NCBI RefSeq assembly: GCF_024749285.1
Contig: NZ_CP087196.1
Span: forward strand, 434,001 to 498,000
Source: Pseudomonas sp. B21-015
Lineage (GTDB): Bacteria; Pseudomonadota; Gammaproteobacteria; Pseudomonadales; Pseudomonadaceae
Length of the DNA: 64,000 nucleotides
Direction of reading: 5' to 3'
Shown here: piece by piece, positions 17,890 to 27,709 of the stretch
Numbering within the stretch: the first letter of the stretch is position 1
Layout of the letters: the number at the start of each line of letters is the position of its first letter
The notes under the pieces: generated by a model
The model's database searches: none
Told to the model about the DNA's origin: nothing
What the model saw: the letters and a program-made list of their open reading frames with translations, nothing else
Program-made: the position numbers and the translations under genes

Positions 17890-18908
17890 GTGCAACACGT
17901 AGCCCCAAGGTTTCCGAGCGCGTGGCCCCGAAGGCCGCCGATCCGCAACCGCAGAAGAAAAAGCGCGACGATGACGACGGCCCGGATTTCGCCACGCTGT
18001 TCCGCGCCTGGATCGAAAGCCACCGCGCCAGTCTGCTGGACAGCTTGCGCCGTTTGGGCAAACACCCGATCGGCAGCTTTTTCACCTGCATGGTGATGGC
18101 AGTTGCCCTGAGTTTGCCGATGGGTCTGTCACTTCTGCTAAGTAACGTCGAGCGTCTCGGCGGTTCCTGGCAGCGTGCGGCGCAGATTTCCTTGTACCTG
18201 CAACTCGATGCCGGCCCTGAACAGGGCGAGTCGTTGCGTGAGCAGATCAAGGGCATGCCGGGCGTGGCCGACGCCGAATACGTGGGTCGTGATCAGGCAC
18301 TGGAAGAGTTCCAGCAGCAGTCCGGACTGGGCGAAGCGCTCAAGGAACTCCCGGAAAACCCGCTGCCGGGCGTGGTCCTGGTGACCCCGAACGAGGTCGA
18401 CAAGCCCGCGCTTGAAGCATTGAGACAAAAACTTTCCGAATTGCCGAAGGTACAACAGGCGCAACTTGATCTAGTCTGGGTCGAGCGTCTGGCAGCCATC
18501 CTCAAGCTGGGCGACCGTTTTGTCTTCGGTCTGACCGTGCTTTTGGTTTCTGCATTACTTTTGGTGATAGGCAATACCATTCGTCTTCATATTGAAAACC
18601 GCCGCACAGAGATAGAAGTGATTAAACTCGTCGGCGGCACTGACAGCTATGTGCGCAGGCCCTTTCTGTATATGGGTGCGCTTTATGGCTTTGGTGCGGG
18701 GATTCTGTCCTGGGGTGTATTGGCGTTCGGCCTGAACTGGCTGAACGACGCGGTGGTTGGACTGGCCGGTTTGTACGGCAGTGATTTTGCGCTGGCCGGA
18801 GTGCCAGTTGCCGACGGTCTATCGCTCTTGCTTGGCGCGGTGCTGTTGGGGTATATCGGTGCATGGATTGCAGTCGCACGCCACCTGCGGGAGCTTGCGC
18901 CAAAGTAA
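17886..18908 (+). CDS. ftsX: Cell division protein FtsX
   Basis: FtsX is the integral membrane partner of FtsE. The 340-residue protein has a charged cytoplasmic N-terminus (about 1-60, including KKKRDDDDG) and four membrane segments: near 62-82, 213-235, 255-280 and 300-325. The periplasmic domain between the first two carries the regulatory contact to murein hydrolase activators. It closes the ftsYEX operon. Confidence 0.96.
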   Translation: MSATRSPKVSERVAPKAADPQPQKKKRDDDDGPDFATLFRAWIESHRASLLDSLRRLGKHPIGSFFTCMVMAVALSLPMGLSLLLSNVERLGGSWQRAAQISLYLQLDAGPEQGESLREQIKGMPGVADAEYVGRDQALEEFQQQSGLGEALKELPENPLPGVVLVTPNEVDKPALEALRQKLSELPKVQQAQLDLVWVERLAAILKLGDRFVFGLTVLLVSALLLVIGNTIRLHIENRRTEIEVIKLVGGTDSYVRRPFLYMGALYGFGAGILSWGVLAFGLNWLNDAVVGLAGLYGSDFALAGVPVADGLSLLLGAVLLGYIGAWIAVARHLRELAPK

Positions 18909-18945
18909 TATCATTTTGCTCGTATTGACCTTTCAGCGTTTATGG

Positions 18946-18972
18946 GAACTTGTCTTTTGGTTTCCGGTCAAT
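18946..18972 (+). promoter_or_regulatory. Candidate AlgU (sigma E-type) promoter of rpoH
   Basis: GAACTT (18946-18951), a 16-bp spacer and TCAAT (18968-18972) fit the AlgU/RpoE pattern GAACTT-N16/17-TCnnA in the -35 element and approximately in the -10. It lies about 50 bp before the rpoH ATG. An AlgU-dependent rpoH promoter is known in P. aeruginosa. Confidence 0.55.
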
Positions 18973-19021
18973 TTTCGCAGTGCTGAACTGCACGAGTTAT
19001 GTAAGTCGGAGGTTTTTTCGT

Positions 19022-19876
19022 ATGACCAATTCTTTGCAGCCTGCATATGCTCTGGTCCCGGGTGCGAACCTGGAGGCCTATGTGCACACGGTGAACAGCA
19101 TTCCATTGCTGACACCGGAGCAGGAGCGTGAACTGGCCGAGAGTCTCTATTATGAGCAGGATTTGGGGGCGGCTCGGCAGATGGTGCTCGCCCACCTGCG
19201 TTTTGTCGTACACATTGCCCGTAGCTATTCCGGTTACGGCCTGGCCCAGGCTGACCTGATCCAGGAAGGCAACGTCGGCCTGATGAAAGCGGTCAAGCGT
19301 TTCAACCCGGAAATGGGCGTACGCCTGGTGTCCTTTGCGGTGCATTGGATCAAGGCGGAAATCCACGAGTTCATCCTGCGCAACTGGCGGATCGTGAAAG
19401 TCGCGACCACCAAGGCTCAGCGCAAGTTGTTCTTCAACCTGCGCAGCCAGAAGAAACGTCTGGCCTGGCTGAACAACGAGGAAGTCCATCGCGTGGCGGA
19501 AAGCCTCGGCGTAGAGCCGCGGGAAGTACGCGAGATGGAAAGTCGCCTGACCGGCCATGACATGGCGTTCGATCCGGCCGCGGAAGCGGACGACGACAGT
19601 GCTTTCCAATCGCCGGCCAATTATCTGGAAGACCACCGGTACGATCCGGCCCGTCAACTGGAAGATGCCGACTGGAGCGACAACTCCAACCACAACCTGC
19701 ACGAAGCGCTTGAAGTGCTGGACGACCGCAGCCGCGACATCCTCTACCAGCGCTGGCTGGCAGAGGAAAAGGCCACGCTGCACGACCTGGCGCAGAAGTA
19801 CAACGTGTCGGCCGAGCGTATTCGTCAGCTCGAGAAGAGCGCGATGAACAAGCTCAAGTTGTCGATCGCCGCGTAA
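19022..19876 (+). CDS. rpoH: Heat-shock sigma factor RpoH (sigma 32)
   Basis: RpoH directs RNA polymerase to heat-shock promoters. The 284-residue protein has sigma region 2 ([36 protein letters not shown]). It also has the RpoH box QRKLFFNLR, which is used for chaperone and FtsH control, and region 4 ([19 protein letters not shown]). The start MTNSLQPAY at 19022 is preceded by CGGAGG; longer upstream readings are not needed. An AlgU-type promoter lies in the gap to ftsX, and an intrinsic terminator follows. Confidence 0.97.
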   Translation: MTNSLQPAYALVPGANLEAYVHTVNSIPLLTPEQERELAESLYYEQDLGAARQMVLAHLRFVVHIARSYSGYGLAQADLIQEGNVGLMKAVKRFNPEMGVRLVSFAVHWIKAEIHEFILRNWRIVKVATTKAQRKLFFNLRSQKKRLAWLNNEEVHRVAESLGVEPREVREMESRLTGHDMAFDPAAEADDDSAFQSPANYLEDHRYDPARQLEDADWSDNSNHNLHEALEVLDDRSRDILYQRWLAEEKATLHDLAQKYNVSAERIRQLEKSAMNKLKLSIAA

Positions 19877-19892
19877 CCTGCGCGAACGCAAT

Positions 19893-19926
19893 AAAAAACG
19901 CCCCGATCATTGATCGGGGCGTTTTT
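19893..19926 (+). terminator. Intrinsic terminator of rpoH
   Basis: AAAACGCCCCGATCA and TGATCGGGGCGTTTT form a long perfect stem ending in T-runs, beginning 17 bp after the rpoH stop. The A- and T-runs on both sides mean it can work in both directions. Confidence 0.92.
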
Positions 19927-19953
19927 GTTTCTGTGCCACACCACAAAACTAAT

Positions 19954-20043
19954 GTGGGAGCGGGCTTGCTCGCGAATGCGGTATATCAGTCAACATTGAT
20001 GTCGACTGGCACGACGCCTTCGCGAGCAAGCTCGCTCCCACAA
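19954..20043. repeat. REP doublet
   Basis: GTGGGAGCGGGCTTGCTCGC and the inverse GCGAGCAAGCTCGCTCCCAC flank about 50 bp, between the convergent rpoH and mtgA genes. Confidence 0.87.
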
Positions 20044-20056
20044 GGGATTTGCGGCG

Positions 20057-20779
20057 TTATTGAGACCAAGGCGCCCGGCGCGAATCGTTCAGGTCGACCA
20101 GATAACTGTCACCACCCAACTGACTCATCTGCTGGCGAATCCACCCGGCTCGCCTTGCAACGTAAGAGGTCGGATGGCTGGCGCTCCACACCCGCGGGTT
20201 CGGCAGTACTGCGGCCAGTAAACTCGCCTGCTGCCGGGACAGTGAACGAGCGCCCACACCAAAGTGATGCCGAGCCGCGGCTTCGGCGCCAAACACGCCT
20301 TCATCCCACTCGACGCTGTTGAGGTACACCTCAAGAATCCGCTGCTTGGGCCAGAACACTTCGATCAGCCCGGTAAACCAGGCCTCCAGGCCTTTGCGCA
20401 ACCAACTGCGCCCGGACCACAAAAACAGGTTCTTCGAAACCTGCTGGCTTAGCGTGCTGGCACCCCGAATCGAACCGCCCAGCTCGTTATGAGCCAGTGC
20501 CGCCTGAATCGCCCCGAAGTCAAAACCCCAATGCTCCGGGAATTTCTGATCCTCACCGGCAATCACCGCGACCTTCAGGTCGTCGGAGATTTCATCCCAG
20601 GGTTTCCAGGTACGTTGCAAGTCGATAGGTTCACCGTCGAACCAGGATTCAATCTTGCGTTCGACCATCAGTGCCGTTCCCGGTGGTGGCACCACCCGAA
20701 ACAGCAACACCAGCAATACGCTGCCGCCCGCGAACCAGAGCAGGACCTTCGTGAAACGACGGAAAATTAATTGCAGCAT
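20057..20779 (-). CDS. mtgA: Monofunctional peptidoglycan glycosyltransferase MtgA
   Basis: MtgA polymerises lipid II into glycan strands at the cytoplasmic membrane. The 240 residues begin with a membrane anchor (VLLWFAGGSVLLVLLF) followed by a GT51 domain. The catalytic glutamate lies in AGEDQKFPEHWGFDFGAIQ, and further family motifs are RGASTLSQQVSKNLFLW and RKGLEAWFTGLIE. There is no transpeptidase domain. It is transcribed alone, opposite to the DUF423 gene. Confidence 0.95.
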   Translation of the reverse strand: MLQLIFRRFTKVLLWFAGGSVLLVLLFRVVPPPGTALMVERKIESWFDGEPIDLQRTWKPWDEISDDLKVAVIAGEDQKFPEHWGFDFGAIQAALAHNELGGSIRGASTLSQQVSKNLFLWSGRSWLRKGLEAWFTGLIEVFWPKQRILEVYLNSVEWDEGVFGAEAAARHHFGVGARSLSRQQASLLAAVLPNPRVWSASHPTSYVARRAGWIRQQMSQLGGDSYLVDLNDSRRAPWSQ

Positions 20780-20853
20780 AGAGATGGCTTGGCCGAACCC
20801 GTTGAGCCGGCCATTATACAGACCCTGTTGATCGAGTCTGACTGGAGTTCTTC

Positions 20854-21225
20854 ATGTTGCGTGGCTTCCTGATGCTGGCTGCCTTTTTCGGCTTCACCGG
20901 TGTTGCCCTGGGGGCATTCGCCGCCCACGGCCTGAAAAGCCGTCTGACGCCGGAGTATTTGGCGATATTCCATACAGGCGTCACCTATCAACTGGTGCAT
21001 ACCCTGGCGTTACTGGGTGTGGCGCTGTTGGCTACGCAGGTTCCCGGTCGGCTGATCACTTGGGCTGGTGCGTCCTTTGCCATCGGTATTGTGTTGTTTT
21101 CCGGCAGTCTGTACCTGTTGACGATGACAGGCGTCAGCAAGCTCGGGATCGTCACCCCCTTCGGTGGTCTGGCATTCCTGGTGGGCTGGTTTTGCCTGGG
21201 GCTTGCCGCCTGGCGGTTGAGCTGA
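20854..21225 (+). CDS. DUF423 family inner-membrane protein
   Basis: A 123-residue protein with four hydrophobic segments. The N-terminal FGFTGVALGAFAAHGLK and the central FHTGVTYQLVHTLALL are the conserved DUF423 signatures. The function of the family (YgdD in E. coli) is not known. It lies before thiS on the same strand with a 105-bp gap containing a short fragment of a dispersed repeat (TGTAGGAGCTGCCGCAGG). Confidence 0.88.
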   Translation: MLRGFLMLAAFFGFTGVALGAFAAHGLKSRLTPEYLAIFHTGVTYQLVHTLALLGVALLATQVPGRLITWAGASFAIGIVLFSGSLYLLTMTGVSKLGIVTPFGGLAFLVGWFCLGLAAWRLS

Positions 21226-21330
21226 CCTTGTAGGAGCTGCCGCAGGATCGTATTACAAGACGAATGGCTTGGGTCGGCCTGACTGATCGGGCTAGAATGC
21301 CAGCCCCTAAAAATGATGGCGGCATTCGGC

Positions 21331-21531
21331 ATGCGCATTCAATTGAACGGCGAATCCCTTGAATTGCCCGACGGCGAAACCGTTGCGGCCCTGCTGACCC
21401 GTCTGGAACTGACCGGGCGCCGGGTGGCGGTCGAACTCAATCTGGATATCGTCCCGCGCAGCCAGCACGCAGAAACCACGTTGAACGACGGTGACTCGGT
21501 CGAAGTCGTGCACGCCATCGGCGGCGGCTAG
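21331..21531 (+). CDS. thiS: Sulfur carrier protein ThiS
   Basis: ThiS is the ubiquitin-fold sulfur carrier for the thiazole moiety of thiamine. The 66 residues end in AIGGG, the diglycine tail that becomes thiocarboxylated. The start [16 protein letters not shown] at 21331 fits the family; upstream ATGs at 21313 and 21316 would add five to six residues without homology. thiG follows 63 bp downstream. No thiamine riboswitch is apparent upstream. Confidence 0.93.
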   Translation: MRIQLNGESLELPDGETVAALLTRLELTGRRVAVELNLDIVPRSQHAETTLNDGDSVEVVHAIGGG

Positions 21532-21594
21532 CTGCCCGGCCCAAGCGGCCACAGAATTATTCTGCAAGAACCTCACCCCAACAGAGGATTTCCC

Positions 21595-22389
21595 ATGAGC
21601 ATCGTTCGTAGCGACAAGCCCTTCGTTCTGGCCGGTCGTACTTACCAGTCGCGTTTGCTGGTAGGCACCGGCAAGTACCGTGACATGGAAGAAACCCGCC
21701 TGGCCATCGAAGCCTCGGGTGCCGAGATCGTCACGTTCGCCGTGCGCCGCACTAACCTCGGCCAGAACCCGGGTGAACCGAACCTGCTCGAAGTCCTGTC
21801 GCCGGATCGCTTCACCTTCCTGCCGAACACTGCCGGTTGCTACGACGCCATCGAAGCCGTGCGCACCTGCCGCCTGGCCCGTGAGCTGCTCGACGGCCAC
21901 AACCTGGTGAAGCTGGAAGTGCTGGCGGATCAGAAAACCCTGTTCCCCAACGTGATCGAAACCCTCAAGGCCGCCGAAGTGCTGGTCAAGGAAGGCTTCG
22001 ACGTGATGGTCTACACCAGCGATGACCCGATCATCGCCCGGCAACTGGCGGAAATCGGCTGCATCGCGGTCATGCCACTGGCCGGTTTGATCGGTTCGGG
22101 TCTGGGGATCTGCAACCCTTACAACCTGCAGATCATCCTCGAAGAAGCGAAAATTCCGGTGTTGGTGGATGCCGGTGTCGGTACCGCTTCCGACGCCACC
22201 ATCGCCATGGAGCTGGGCTGTGACGCGGTGCTGATGAACTCGGCTATCGCCCACGCCCAACAGCCGATCATGATGGCCGAAGCCATGAAACACGCCATCG
22301 TGGCGGGCCGTCTGGCCTACCTCGCTGGCCGCATGCCGAGAAAACTCTATGCCAGCGCCTCCTCGCCGCTGGATGGTCTGATCAAGTAA
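21595..22389 (+). CDS. thiG: Thiazole synthase ThiG
   Basis: ThiG joins deoxyxylulose phosphate, dehydroglycine and ThiS-borne sulfur into the thiazole phosphate of thiamine. The 264-residue TIM barrel contains the Schiff-base lysine region [17 protein letters not shown]. The phosphate-binding loops are [12 protein letters not shown] and [14 protein letters not shown]. Length is normal. It forms a short operon with thiS and trmB. Confidence 0.97.
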   Translation: MSIVRSDKPFVLAGRTYQSRLLVGTGKYRDMEETRLAIEASGAEIVTFAVRRTNLGQNPGEPNLLEVLSPDRFTFLPNTAGCYDAIEAVRTCRLARELLDGHNLVKLEVLADQKTLFPNVIETLKAAEVLVKEGFDVMVYTSDDPIIARQLAEIGCIAVMPLAGLIGSGLGICNPYNLQIILEEAKIPVLVDAGVGTASDATIAMELGCDAVLMNSAIAHAQQPIMMAEAMKHAIVAGRLAYLAGRMPRKLYASASSPLDGLIK

Positions 22390-22398
22390 GAGCCATTG

Positions 22399-23124
22399 AT
22401 GACTGAATCGAACGACACGCCTATCCAGACGGAAGAAGGCGACGAGCGCCAACACCGCCGCATCAAGAGTTTCGTGATGCGCGCCGGGCGCATGACTGAA
22501 GGCCAGCAACGCGGTCTGGATCAGGGCACGCCACTGTTCGTGCTGCCATTGGCCGATGCGCCGGTGGACTTCGACCAAGTGTTCGGTCGCTCGGCACCGC
22601 GCTCGCTGGAAATCGGTTTCGGCATGGGCCACTCGCTGCTGGAAATGGCCGTGGCTTCGCCGGAACAGGACTTCATTGGTGTGGAAGTGCACCGTCCGGG
22701 TGTCGGCGCGCTGCTCAATGGCGTGCTGACTCAGGGCCTGACCAACCTGCGCGTCTACGATTGCGATGCGATCGAAGTGCTCAACCGTTGCATCGCCGAC
22801 AACAGCCTCGATCGACTGATGCTGTTTTTCCCAGACCCATGGCACAAAAGCCGTCACCACAAGCGTCGTATCGTTCAGGCATCGTTCGCTGAACTGGTGC
22901 GCAGCAAGTTGAAGGTTGGCGGTGTGCTACACATGGCCACCGACTGGGAACCGTACGCCGAGTACATGCTGGAAGTAATGAACGTCGCACCGGGCTATCG
23001 CAACCTCGCCGAAGACGGCAAATGCGTCCCACGTCCGGCCGAACGCCCGATCACCAAGTTCGAACGCCGCGGCGAACGTCTTGGGCATGGCGTGTGGGAT
23101 CTGAAGTTCGAAAAACAGTCCTAA
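22399..23124 (+). CDS. trmB: tRNA (guanine-46-N7) methyltransferase TrmB
   Basis: TrmB makes m7G46 in the variable loop of tRNAs. The 241-residue protein has the SAM motif [15 protein letters not shown], then [11 protein letters not shown], and the catalytic region [19 protein letters not shown] at 22399 was chosen; a TTG three bases earlier is in frame. It begins 9 bp after thiG, so it is probably cotranscribed. A 100-bp dispersed repeat starts 7 bp after the stop. Confidence 0.96.
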   Translation: MTESNDTPIQTEEGDERQHRRIKSFVMRAGRMTEGQQRGLDQGTPLFVLPLADAPVDFDQVFGRSAPRSLEIGFGMGHSLLEMAVASPEQDFIGVEVHRPGVGALLNGVLTQGLTNLRVYDCDAIEVLNRCIADNSLDRLMLFFPDPWHKSRHHKRRIVQASFAELVRSKLKVGGVLHMATDWEPYAEYMLEVMNVAPGYRNLAEDGKCVPRPAERPITKFERRGERLGHGVWDLKFEKQS

Positions 23125-23131
23125 CCGGCCA

Positions 23132-23231
23132 ATGATCGTTCCCACGCTCCGCGTGGGAATACCTCAATGGACGCTCTTGGGACGCGGAGCGTCCCTGGCT
23201 GCATTCCCACGCAGAGCGTGGGAACGATCAT
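23132..23231. repeat. 100-bp dispersed repeat, GATCGTTCCCACGC family, copy 1
   Basis: The ends are perfect inverted repeats (ATGATCGTTCCCACGC, and the inverse GCGTGGGAACGATCAT). The centre holds a second palindrome, GGGACGCGGAGCGTCCC. Related copies are at 31426-31536, 49208-49320 and 51155-51267. No coding capacity is apparent. Confidence 0.88.
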
Positions 23232-23237
23232 CAGCGC

Positions 23238-23561
23238 TCAGCGGCGGTCTGCTACGACGCCAATCAACACCAGCACCACCAACAACACCGGCGCCAGGCT
23301 GTAGTTGTTGAACTGGCTCAGGCCTTTGATGATCCATGGCGTGGCATAGATCAGCGCCACGCCGCTGCCGACCATGCACAGCAGGGCCATCAGCGGGACG
23401 CGCAAGGCGCCGGCGATGCTGCCCAGGCGTTGGTCGACCCAGCCTTTGATGTCGGCGCCAAACAGCACCAGCAGGCAGCCTACCAGTGCCAGAGAGATTT
23501 CCGACAGGTTGCTACGGCTCCAGCGGGACACGGTGGCGAGCAGGTCGAGTATCAAATCCAT
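23238..23561 (-). CDS. DUF3392 family inner-membrane protein
   Basis: A 107-residue protein with three hydrophobic segments: about 20-38 (ISLALVGCLLVLFGADI), 52-72 (VPLMALLCMVGSGVALIYA) and 85-103 (LAPVLLVVLVLIGVVA). It matches DUF3392, found in gammaproteobacteria with no known role. It lies 23 bp before hemW on the minus strand in transcription order hemW, then DUF3392, so it may be the last gene of the rdgB-hemW operon. Confidence 0.85.
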   Translation of the reverse strand: MDLILDLLATVSRWSRSNLSEISLALVGCLLVLFGADIKGWVDQRLGSIAGALRVPLMALLCMVGSGVALIYATPWIIKGLSQFNNYSLAPVLLVVLVLIGVVADRR

Positions 23562-23584
23562 TCGTTTTCCCTTAAGGCTGAAAA

Positions 23585-24790
23585 TCAGCTCAGAAAATTC
23601 TGCAGCAAATCATTGAGAAAGAGTTGCCCGCGCAGCGTGGCCGCCAGACGTGACGGTTCGACCTGCAACAAGCCACTTTGTTCGGCTTCGCGGCGGCCTT
23701 CGGCGAGGCTTTCCAGAGGTAGCCCGGTGCGTTCGGGATACAACCGCGCTTCGACGCCCTCGGTCAGGCGCAAGGCGTTCATCAGAAACTCGAACGGCAA
23801 CTCTTCGTTGGTCAGGGCTTTCTCGCCGGCCTGGAAGCTTTTGGCCGGGTTCAAATAATCCTTCGGCAAGCGAGTCTTCCAGGTGCGCACAATGCGCCCG
23901 TCCGGATGGCTGAGCTTGCCATGGGCGCCGGCGCCGATGCCGATGAAGTCGCCGAAACTCCAGTAATTGAGGTTATGCCGCGCCGGACGGCCGGGCTGGG
24001 CATAGGCCGAGACTTCGTATTGCGCGTAACCGTGTTCGGCCAACAGCGCCTGACCGGCCTCTTGAATATCCCACAGGGTGTCATCTTCCGGGAGTGTCGG
24101 TGGCTGGTTCCAGAACACCGTGTTCGGTTCCAGTGTCAGCTGATACCAGGACAGGTGGGTCGGCTTCAGGGCAATGGCCTGGCGCAGGTCGTTCAGGGCA
24201 TCGTCCAGGGACTGATCGGGCAAACCATGCATCAGGTCCAGGTTGAAGTTGTCGAAGCCGGCCTGACGGGCCATGCCGGCGGCACGCACGGCTTCATCAC
24301 CGTTGTGAATCCGCCCCAGGGCCTTGAGTTTCTCTTCCTGAAAGCTCTGGATGCCGATCGACAGGCGATTGATGCCCAGTGCCCGGTAGGCACGGAATTT
24401 TTCCTGCTCAAACGTTCCGGGGTTGGCTTCCAGGGTGATTTCGATGTCGCTGGCGAACGCAATGCGTTGCTCGACGCCCTTGAGCAAGCGACCCAGCGCC
24501 TCGGCACTGAACAGGCTCGGCGTGCCGCCTCCGAAGAAGATCGAGCTCAGCTCACGGCCATAAACCGCATGCAGGTCCTGATCGAGGTCGGCCAGCAAGG
24601 CGTCGACATATTCTTCCTCCGGCAATACGGGGCTGGCGGTGTGGGAGTTGAAGTCGCAATAAGGGCATTTGCGTACACACCACGGGATGTGGATGTACAG
24701 CGCCAGAGGCGGCAGCACGGGCAAGGGCGCTCGAGGCGATTGTGCGGCGCCACCGAAAATCAGCGGCGACGCGGACGATTCATGGATCAT
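23585..24790 (-). CDS. hemW: Radical SAM heme chaperone HemW
   Basis: HemW binds heme and transfers it to respiratory proteins. It is a relative of coproporphyrinogen III dehydrogenase HemN but does not have that activity in well-studied cases. The 401-residue protein has the radical SAM cluster motif [11 protein letters not shown] and the GGGTPSLF motif. The C-terminal HemN-type domain lies around [18 protein letters not shown]. Start MIHESSASP at 24790 overlaps the rdgB stop by 4 bp (ATGA). Older annotations call it HemN. Confidence 0.92.
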   Translation of the reverse strand: MIHESSASPLIFGGAAQSPRAPLPVLPPLALYIHIPWCVRKCPYCDFNSHTASPVLPEEEYVDALLADLDQDLHAVYGRELSSIFFGGGTPSLFSAEALGRLLKGVEQRIAFASDIEITLEANPGTFEQEKFRAYRALGINRLSIGIQSFQEEKLKALGRIHNGDEAVRAAGMARQAGFDNFNLDLMHGLPDQSLDDALNDLRQAIALKPTHLSWYQLTLEPNTVFWNQPPTLPEDDTLWDIQEAGQALLAEHGYAQYEVSAYAQPGRPARHNLNYWSFGDFIGIGAGAHGKLSHPDGRIVRTWKTRLPKDYLNPAKSFQAGEKALTNEELPFEFLMNALRLTEGVEARLYPERTGLPLESLAEGRREAEQSGLLQVEPSRLAATLRGQLFLNDLLQNFLS

Positions 24791-25383
24791 TTCAGGCCCA
24801 GACGCTGGCGCAGCAGATCCATTGCACGGGCGCGGTGGCTGATGAGGTTCTTGTCGCTCGAGCTCAATTCGGCGCTGGAGCATTCGCGCTCCGGCACCCA
24901 GAACAGCGGATCGTAGCCAAAACCGTGCTCGCCGCTGGCCTGGGTCAGGATGCGCCCATGCCACAGGCCTTCGCAGAGGATCGGCAACGGATCGTCGGCA
25001 TGACGCACCAGCGCCAATACGCAGACGAATTGCGCGCCGCGCTCGGCTTGCGGCACGTCTTTCATGACGTCGAGCAGTTTGGCGTTGTTCGCCGCATCGC
25101 CTTTACCGTCAGCGTAACGGGCCGAATAGATACCCGGCGCACCGCCGAGGAAATCCACCGCCAGCCCCGAATCGTCGGCCAAGGCCGGCAGGCCGGAAAT
25201 GCGCGAGGCATTGCGGGCCTTGAGAATGGCGTTCTCGACGAACGACAGACCGGTTTCTTCAGGCTCGACGCTGCTGAACTCGCCGATCGAGCGCAAGTGC
25301 ACCGATTCGCCGAGCATGGCCTGGAGTTCCTTGAGTTTGCCGGCGTTATGGCTGGCCAGTACGAGTTGCGTGAAGTTCATCAT
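24787..25383 (-). CDS. rdgB: Non-canonical purine NTP pyrophosphatase RdgB
   Basis: RdgB hydrolyses dITP, XTP and related nucleotides to monophosphates, cleaning the nucleotide pool. The 198-residue protein has the N-terminal [14 protein letters not shown], the central [23 protein letters not shown] and the C-terminal FGYDPLFW and SHRARAM. Two consecutive ATGs start it; the first overlaps the DUF4426 stop (ATGA). It belongs to the metX-metW-DUF4426-rdgB-hemW run. Confidence 0.96.
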   Translation of the reverse strand: MMNFTQLVLASHNAGKLKELQAMLGESVHLRSIGEFSSVEPEETGLSFVENAILKARNASRISGLPALADDSGLAVDFLGGAPGIYSARYADGKGDAANNAKLLDVMKDVPQAERGAQFVCVLALVRHADDPLPILCEGLWHGRILTQASGEHGFGYDPLFWVPERECSSAELSSSDKNLISHRARAMDLLRQRLGLK

Positions 25384-25814
25384 TCGCCGGGGAAAAGCTC
25401 TTGGTTGAAATTGATGGTGTTGATTTTGTCACCGGTCTGCACCTTGATTTCAAAGGTGCGGATTTCCTGCTGTGGCACCGGGTACTGGGCGATGTAGTAG
25501 ACCGCGCCTGTTTCGGTGATCTGTTTGAACTTCAACGGGACGCTTTGGCTGGTCAGGTCTTTGACCGTGCCGCTGACCTGAGCTGTTTGCGGTTTGCCAT
25601 CCTTGAGTACCGAGATGTTGATGACGCCCTGGTTCTTGCTGCGGGTCAGCTCGGCGGCTTTGGCGATGTCCGGTGTCAGGAAAGTCGAGTTGAAGGTGTT
25701 GTAGTGCACCGTCACGTCGCCAAAGGTTTCCTGGCGCTCACCCTTGATGGCGTCGGCGGCCATGGCGGTGACGCTCAGGCAGGCAGTAAGTAAAAACAGC
25801 GCTAGACGACCCAT
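25380..25814 (-). CDS. DUF4426 periplasmic protein
   Basis: A 144-residue exported protein with signal peptide [22 protein letters not shown], then a beta-rich domain ([20 protein letters not shown]). The family is found in gammaproteobacteria between metW and rdgB, with no known function. The start at 25814 has GGAG at an 8-nt distance; an ATG six bases upstream is too close to it. It overlaps rdgB by 4 bp. Confidence 0.86.
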   Translation of the reverse strand: MGRLALFLLTACLSVTAMAADAIKGERQETFGDVTVHYNTFNSTFLTPDIAKAAELTRSKNQGVINISVLKDGKPQTAQVSGTVKDLTSQSVPLKFKQITETGAVYYIAQYPVPQQEIRTFEIKVQTGDKINTINFNQELFPGE

Positions 25815-25840
25815 GATCATTCTCCTCGAAGTGTCGTGAT

Positions 25841-26461
25841 TCAGACCGCAACCTTGTGGTCTTGCAGCCCGGGGCTGCTGACTCGGTAGATACCGATTTC
25901 ACCTAACAGATTAGGCCATAGCTTACTGGCCCACCCGTGCCGATGCTGTTGATCCACGGCAAGCCGATCAATGACCTTGGCTTCACGTTCGCGACACAGC
26001 GCTTCAAAGTCTTCGAAAGTGCAGAAGTGGATGTTCGGCGTGTTGTACCAGGTGTACGGCAGAAACTCCGAAACCGGCATCCGGCCCTTGCTCGCCAGGT
26101 ACCAGCGGCAGCGCCAGTGACCGAAGTTGGGGAAGGTGATGATGCACTGGCGACCGACCCGCAGCATTTCGTCGAGGATCTTGTCCGGGTAATGCACGGC
26201 TTGCAGGGCCTGGGTCATGACCACGATGTCGAAGCTGTTGCTGGCGAAGTTACCCAGGCCCTTGTCCAGGTCCTGCTCGATGACGTTGATGCCCTTGGCC
26301 ACGCATTCGGCAATGTTGTCCGGGTCGTTTTCCAGGCCATAGCCGGTGACCTGCTTGTTATCGCGCAGCCAGGTCAGCAGCTCGCCGTCACCGCAGCCGA
26401 GGTCGAGCACGCGGCTGCCGGCGGGGATCCATTCCTGGATGATTTCCAGATCGGCTCTCAT
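25841..26461 (-). CDS. metW: Methionine biosynthesis protein MetW
   Basis: MetW is a 206-residue SAM-dependent-methyltransferase-like protein, required with MetX for homoserine acylation in several proteobacteria. The fold is shown by VLDLGCGDGELLTWLRD near residue 20 and by FDIVVMTQALQAVHYPD. It starts 7 bp after metX on the same strand, and the close linkage supports direct cooperation. No methyl acceptor is known. Confidence 0.93.
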   Translation of the reverse strand: MRADLEIIQEWIPAGSRVLDLGCGDGELLTWLRDNKQVTGYGLENDPDNIAECVAKGINVIEQDLDKGLGNFASNSFDIVVMTQALQAVHYPDKILDEMLRVGRQCIITFPNFGHWRCRWYLASKGRMPVSEFLPYTWYNTPNIHFCTFEDFEALCREREAKVIDRLAVDQQHRHGWASKLWPNLLGEIGIYRVSSPGLQDHKVAV

Positions 26462-26468
26462 GTCTTCC

Positions 26469-27608
26469 TCAAAGCGCTATACGGTTCATGTAATTGCTGA
26501 AGGCCTGCAAGTAACGCGGGATCGGAATCAGGAAGGCGTCGTGGCCTTGCGGAGCATCGATCTCCAGATAGCAGACGTCTTTCCTGGCCGCCATCAGCGC
26601 GTCCACCAGCTCCCGTGAGCGGGCAGGGGAGAAGCGCCAGTCGGTGGTGAACGACATCACACAGAACCTGGCCTGGGCATTGGCGAAGGTTTTCGCCAGG
26701 TCATCGTCGAAATTCGCCGCCGGGTCGAAGTAATCCAGGGCCTTGGTCATCAGCAGGTAGGTGTTGGCGTCGAAACGCCCGGAAAACTCCTCGCCCTGAT
26801 ACCGCAGGTAGCTTTCGACCTGGAACTCGACGCTGTGGAAGTCGTAGTTGAGCTTTTCGCTCTTAAGGCCGCGACCGAATTTCTCGCCCATGGAGTCGTC
26901 GGACAGGTAGGTGATGTGCCCAACCATCCGCGCCAGCATCAGCCCGCGCTTGGGGATCACGCCCGCCTCCTGGAACGAACCACCGTGGAATTCCGGGTCG
27001 GTGAGGATCGCCTGGCGTGCGACTTCGTTGAACGCGATGTTCTGTGCCGACAGTTTCGGCGCCGAGGCGATGGCCAGGCAGTGCCGCACGCGGTCCGGGT
27101 AGGTGATGGTCCATTGCAAGGCCTGCATGCCACCGAGGCTGCCGCCGATTACCGCCGCCCATTGGCGGATGCCGAGCAGGTCGGCGAGGCGCGCCTGGCT
27201 GTGCACCCAGTCTTCCACGGTCAGCACCGGGAAGTCGGCGCCAAATGGCTTGCCGGTCTCCGGATTGATGCTGCTGGGGCCGGTAGAACCATTGCAGCCG
27301 CCGAGGTTGTTCAGGCTGACCACGAAGAACTTGTTGGTGTCGATCGGTTTGCCGGGGCCGATGCAGCTGTCCCACCAACCGGGTTTGCGGTCGTCGGGGC
27401 TGTGGAAGCCGGCGGCGTGATGGTGGCCGGACAAGGCGTGGCAGATCAGCACGGCGTTGCTCGCCGTAGCATTGAGCGTGCCGTAGGTTTCGTAGATCAG
27501 GTCATAAGCTGGCAGTGAACGGCCACAGGCCAGGGCCAGGGGTTCACTGAAGTGCGCCAGTTGCGGCGTCACCAGACCAACAGAATCGGGGGGGAAGGCA
27601 GCTGGCAT
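26469..27608 (-). CDS. metX: Homoserine O-succinyltransferase MetX
   Basis: MetX transfers an acyl group to homoserine, the first committed step to methionine. Pseudomonas MetX uses succinyl-CoA although it has the MetX alpha/beta-hydrolase fold and not the MetA fold. The 379 residues contain the nucleophile motif [12 protein letters not shown] and catalytic histidine region APQGHDAFL. It begins the metX-metW run. No SAM riboswitch was recognised upstream. Confidence 0.93.
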   Translation of the reverse strand: MPAAFPPDSVGLVTPQLAHFSEPLALACGRSLPAYDLIYETYGTLNATASNAVLICHALSGHHHAAGFHSPDDRKPGWWDSCIGPGKPIDTNKFFVVSLNNLGGCNGSTGPSSINPETGKPFGADFPVLTVEDWVHSQARLADLLGIRQWAAVIGGSLGGMQALQWTITYPDRVRHCLAIASAPKLSAQNIAFNEVARQAILTDPEFHGGSFQEAGVIPKRGLMLARMVGHITYLSDDSMGEKFGRGLKSEKLNYDFHSVEFQVESYLRYQGEEFSGRFDANTYLLMTKALDYFDPAANFDDDLAKTFANAQARFCVMSFTTDWRFSPARSRELVDALMAARKDVCYLEIDAPQGHDAFLIPIPRYLQAFSNYMNRIAL

Positions 27609-27709
27609 CGACCCTGCTCTCGTTGAAATGAGGCGTAAGTCTAAAGACCGGTGGGGTTAGCGGCAAGCAAAGGCCGGGCCTGATTTTTTGCCGGTGTACC
27701 TGTGGCGAG

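Noticed and set aside
21226..21330. Thiamine riboswitch before thiS
   Set aside because: The gap is about 100 bp and contains a repeat fragment; the conserved CUGAGA and related TPP elements are not seen.
23585..24790. Coproporphyrinogen III dehydrogenase HemN
   Set aside because: Length (401 residues), the [11 protein letters not shown] motif and linkage to rdgB fit HemW; HemN proteins are longer with an extra N-terminal region.
27609..27700. SAM riboswitch before metX
   Set aside because: No recognisable SAM-binding leader fold; the space is short and partly taken by repeats.
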